This document shows, one piece after another, positions 63,723 through 64,000 of a stretch of 64,000 bases of DNA (positions are counted from its first letter, which is position 1; each line of letters begins with the position of its first letter). Under the pieces are notes generated by a model. That model saw nothing but the letters and a program-made list of their open reading frames with translations. It was not told the origin of the DNA and did not search any database. The position numbers were made by a program, and so were the translations under genes. Location: assembly GCF_015221875.1 (NCBI RefSeq), contig NZ_JACYGY010000001.1, positions 5,186,501 through 5,250,500 on the forward strand, written 5' to 3'. The stretch comes from Dyadobacter subterraneus (GTDB lineage: Bacteria; Bacteroidota; Bacteroidia; Cytophagales; Spirosomataceae).

Positions 63723-64000
63723 ATGTCAAAATCAATACATTATCAACACGCTTTGCAGAAAATCATGCGTATGAGTCTGTATCAAGCTTTACTTGCAGTG
63801 ATCTTCACTACTTTAGTCCACGCCGCCGACGTGAATGGACAGAGGGTGCTTGACCAAAAAGTAACCTTACGTTTATCTAATACCGAGATCGATAAAGTAC
63901 TCGATAAAATAGAAAACGTGACCAAGGTTAAGTTCATGTATAATCCACAGATTTTTAACAATCAGAAAGGTACTTTCAAATTCCAGGACGAATCACTTTC
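63723..64000 (+). CDS. SusC-type TonB-linked receptor with STN domain, N-terminal part
   Basis: The frame is open from ATG 63723 to the right edge (about 92 codons). The signal peptide (SLYQALLAVIFTTLVHA) is followed by an STN domain: QKVTLRLSNTEIDKVLDKIE, NVTKVKFMYNPQIF, KFQDESLS. An STN domain in this position right after ECF sigma and FecR genes marks a signal-transducing SusC-type receptor. The plug and barrel lie beyond the window. Confidence 0.85.
   Translation, partial: MSKSIHYQHALQKIMRMSLYQALLAVIFTTLVHAADVNGQRVLDQKVTLRLSNTEIDKVLDKIENVTKVKFMYNPQIFNNQKGTFKFQDESL

Overview
The window looks like a chromosomal segment of a Bacteroidota bacterium of the order Cytophagales, probably a Dyadobacter-like member of the Spirosomaceae (inference from gene content). 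Direct evidence is three SusC-type receptors and two SusD-type lipoproteins, an ECF sigma/FecR/TonB-receptor cassette, starts without Shine-Dalgarno sites, promoters of the TTTG-N19/20-TAnnTTTG type, and families typical of the phylum (DUF1080, DUF2851, DUF6814, AMP nucleosidase, exported RidA). No tRNA, rRNA, CRISPR array, insertion sequence or prophage was recognised.

Layout. 1-14577 is one leftward carbohydrate locus: DUF6807 protein (partial), Gfo/Idh/MocA oxidoreductase, tandem DUF1080 protein, TIM-barrel sugar isomerase/epimerase, and two SusC/SusD pairs. 14578-16268 is sparse and holds a FecR-like protein reduced to its cytoplasmic domain plus one membrane helix. alaS and a CHRD lipoprotein follow. 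19734-23674 holds two proteins with pentapeptide-like 'GxQxxG' repeats (LA_2272 type), separated by an array of six 147-149 bp DNA repeats that ends in an inverted part-copy. 24560-33933 is mostly housekeeping and stress: catalase with divergent oxyR, D-lactate dehydrogenase, MtgA, DUF2851, CCA-adding enzyme, glycerophosphodiesterase and a truncated haemoglobin, plus an unlisted 54-codon membrane gene with its own promoter. 34129-50370 mixes carbohydrate enzymes (GH140-like, GH13, SMP-30, CBM9-like, lactonase) with AMP nucleosidase, a lone HsdR N-domain protein, MarR/YceI, Maf, GtrA, thiolase, zinc alcohol dehydrogenase and an MFS/DUF6814 pair.

50442-51033 is a HicAB module in which the antitoxin is intact but the toxin gene carries a stop codon in place of a tryptophan. 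51203-53692 is a fusion of a serine beta-lactamase-like hydrolase and a D-aminoacylase. Divergent from it, 53970-61337 is a seven-gene operon whose products all carry export signals: a SelA-like PLP enzyme, a cog3964-type amidohydrolase, RidA, a sorbosone-dehydrogenase-like protein with a C-terminal cytochrome c domain, a cytochrome c, a second sugar-dehydrogenase-like protein and a second RidA. This is the best candidate for an undescribed system: an extracytoplasmic pathway in which acylated D-amino acids or amino sugars are deacylated, deaminated by a PLP lyase whose imine product is cleared by RidA, and oxidised by cytochrome-linked dehydrogenases. The window ends with an ECF sigma factor, a FecR anti-sigma factor and the start of a SusC-type receptor with an STN domain, a standard cell-surface signalling cassette.
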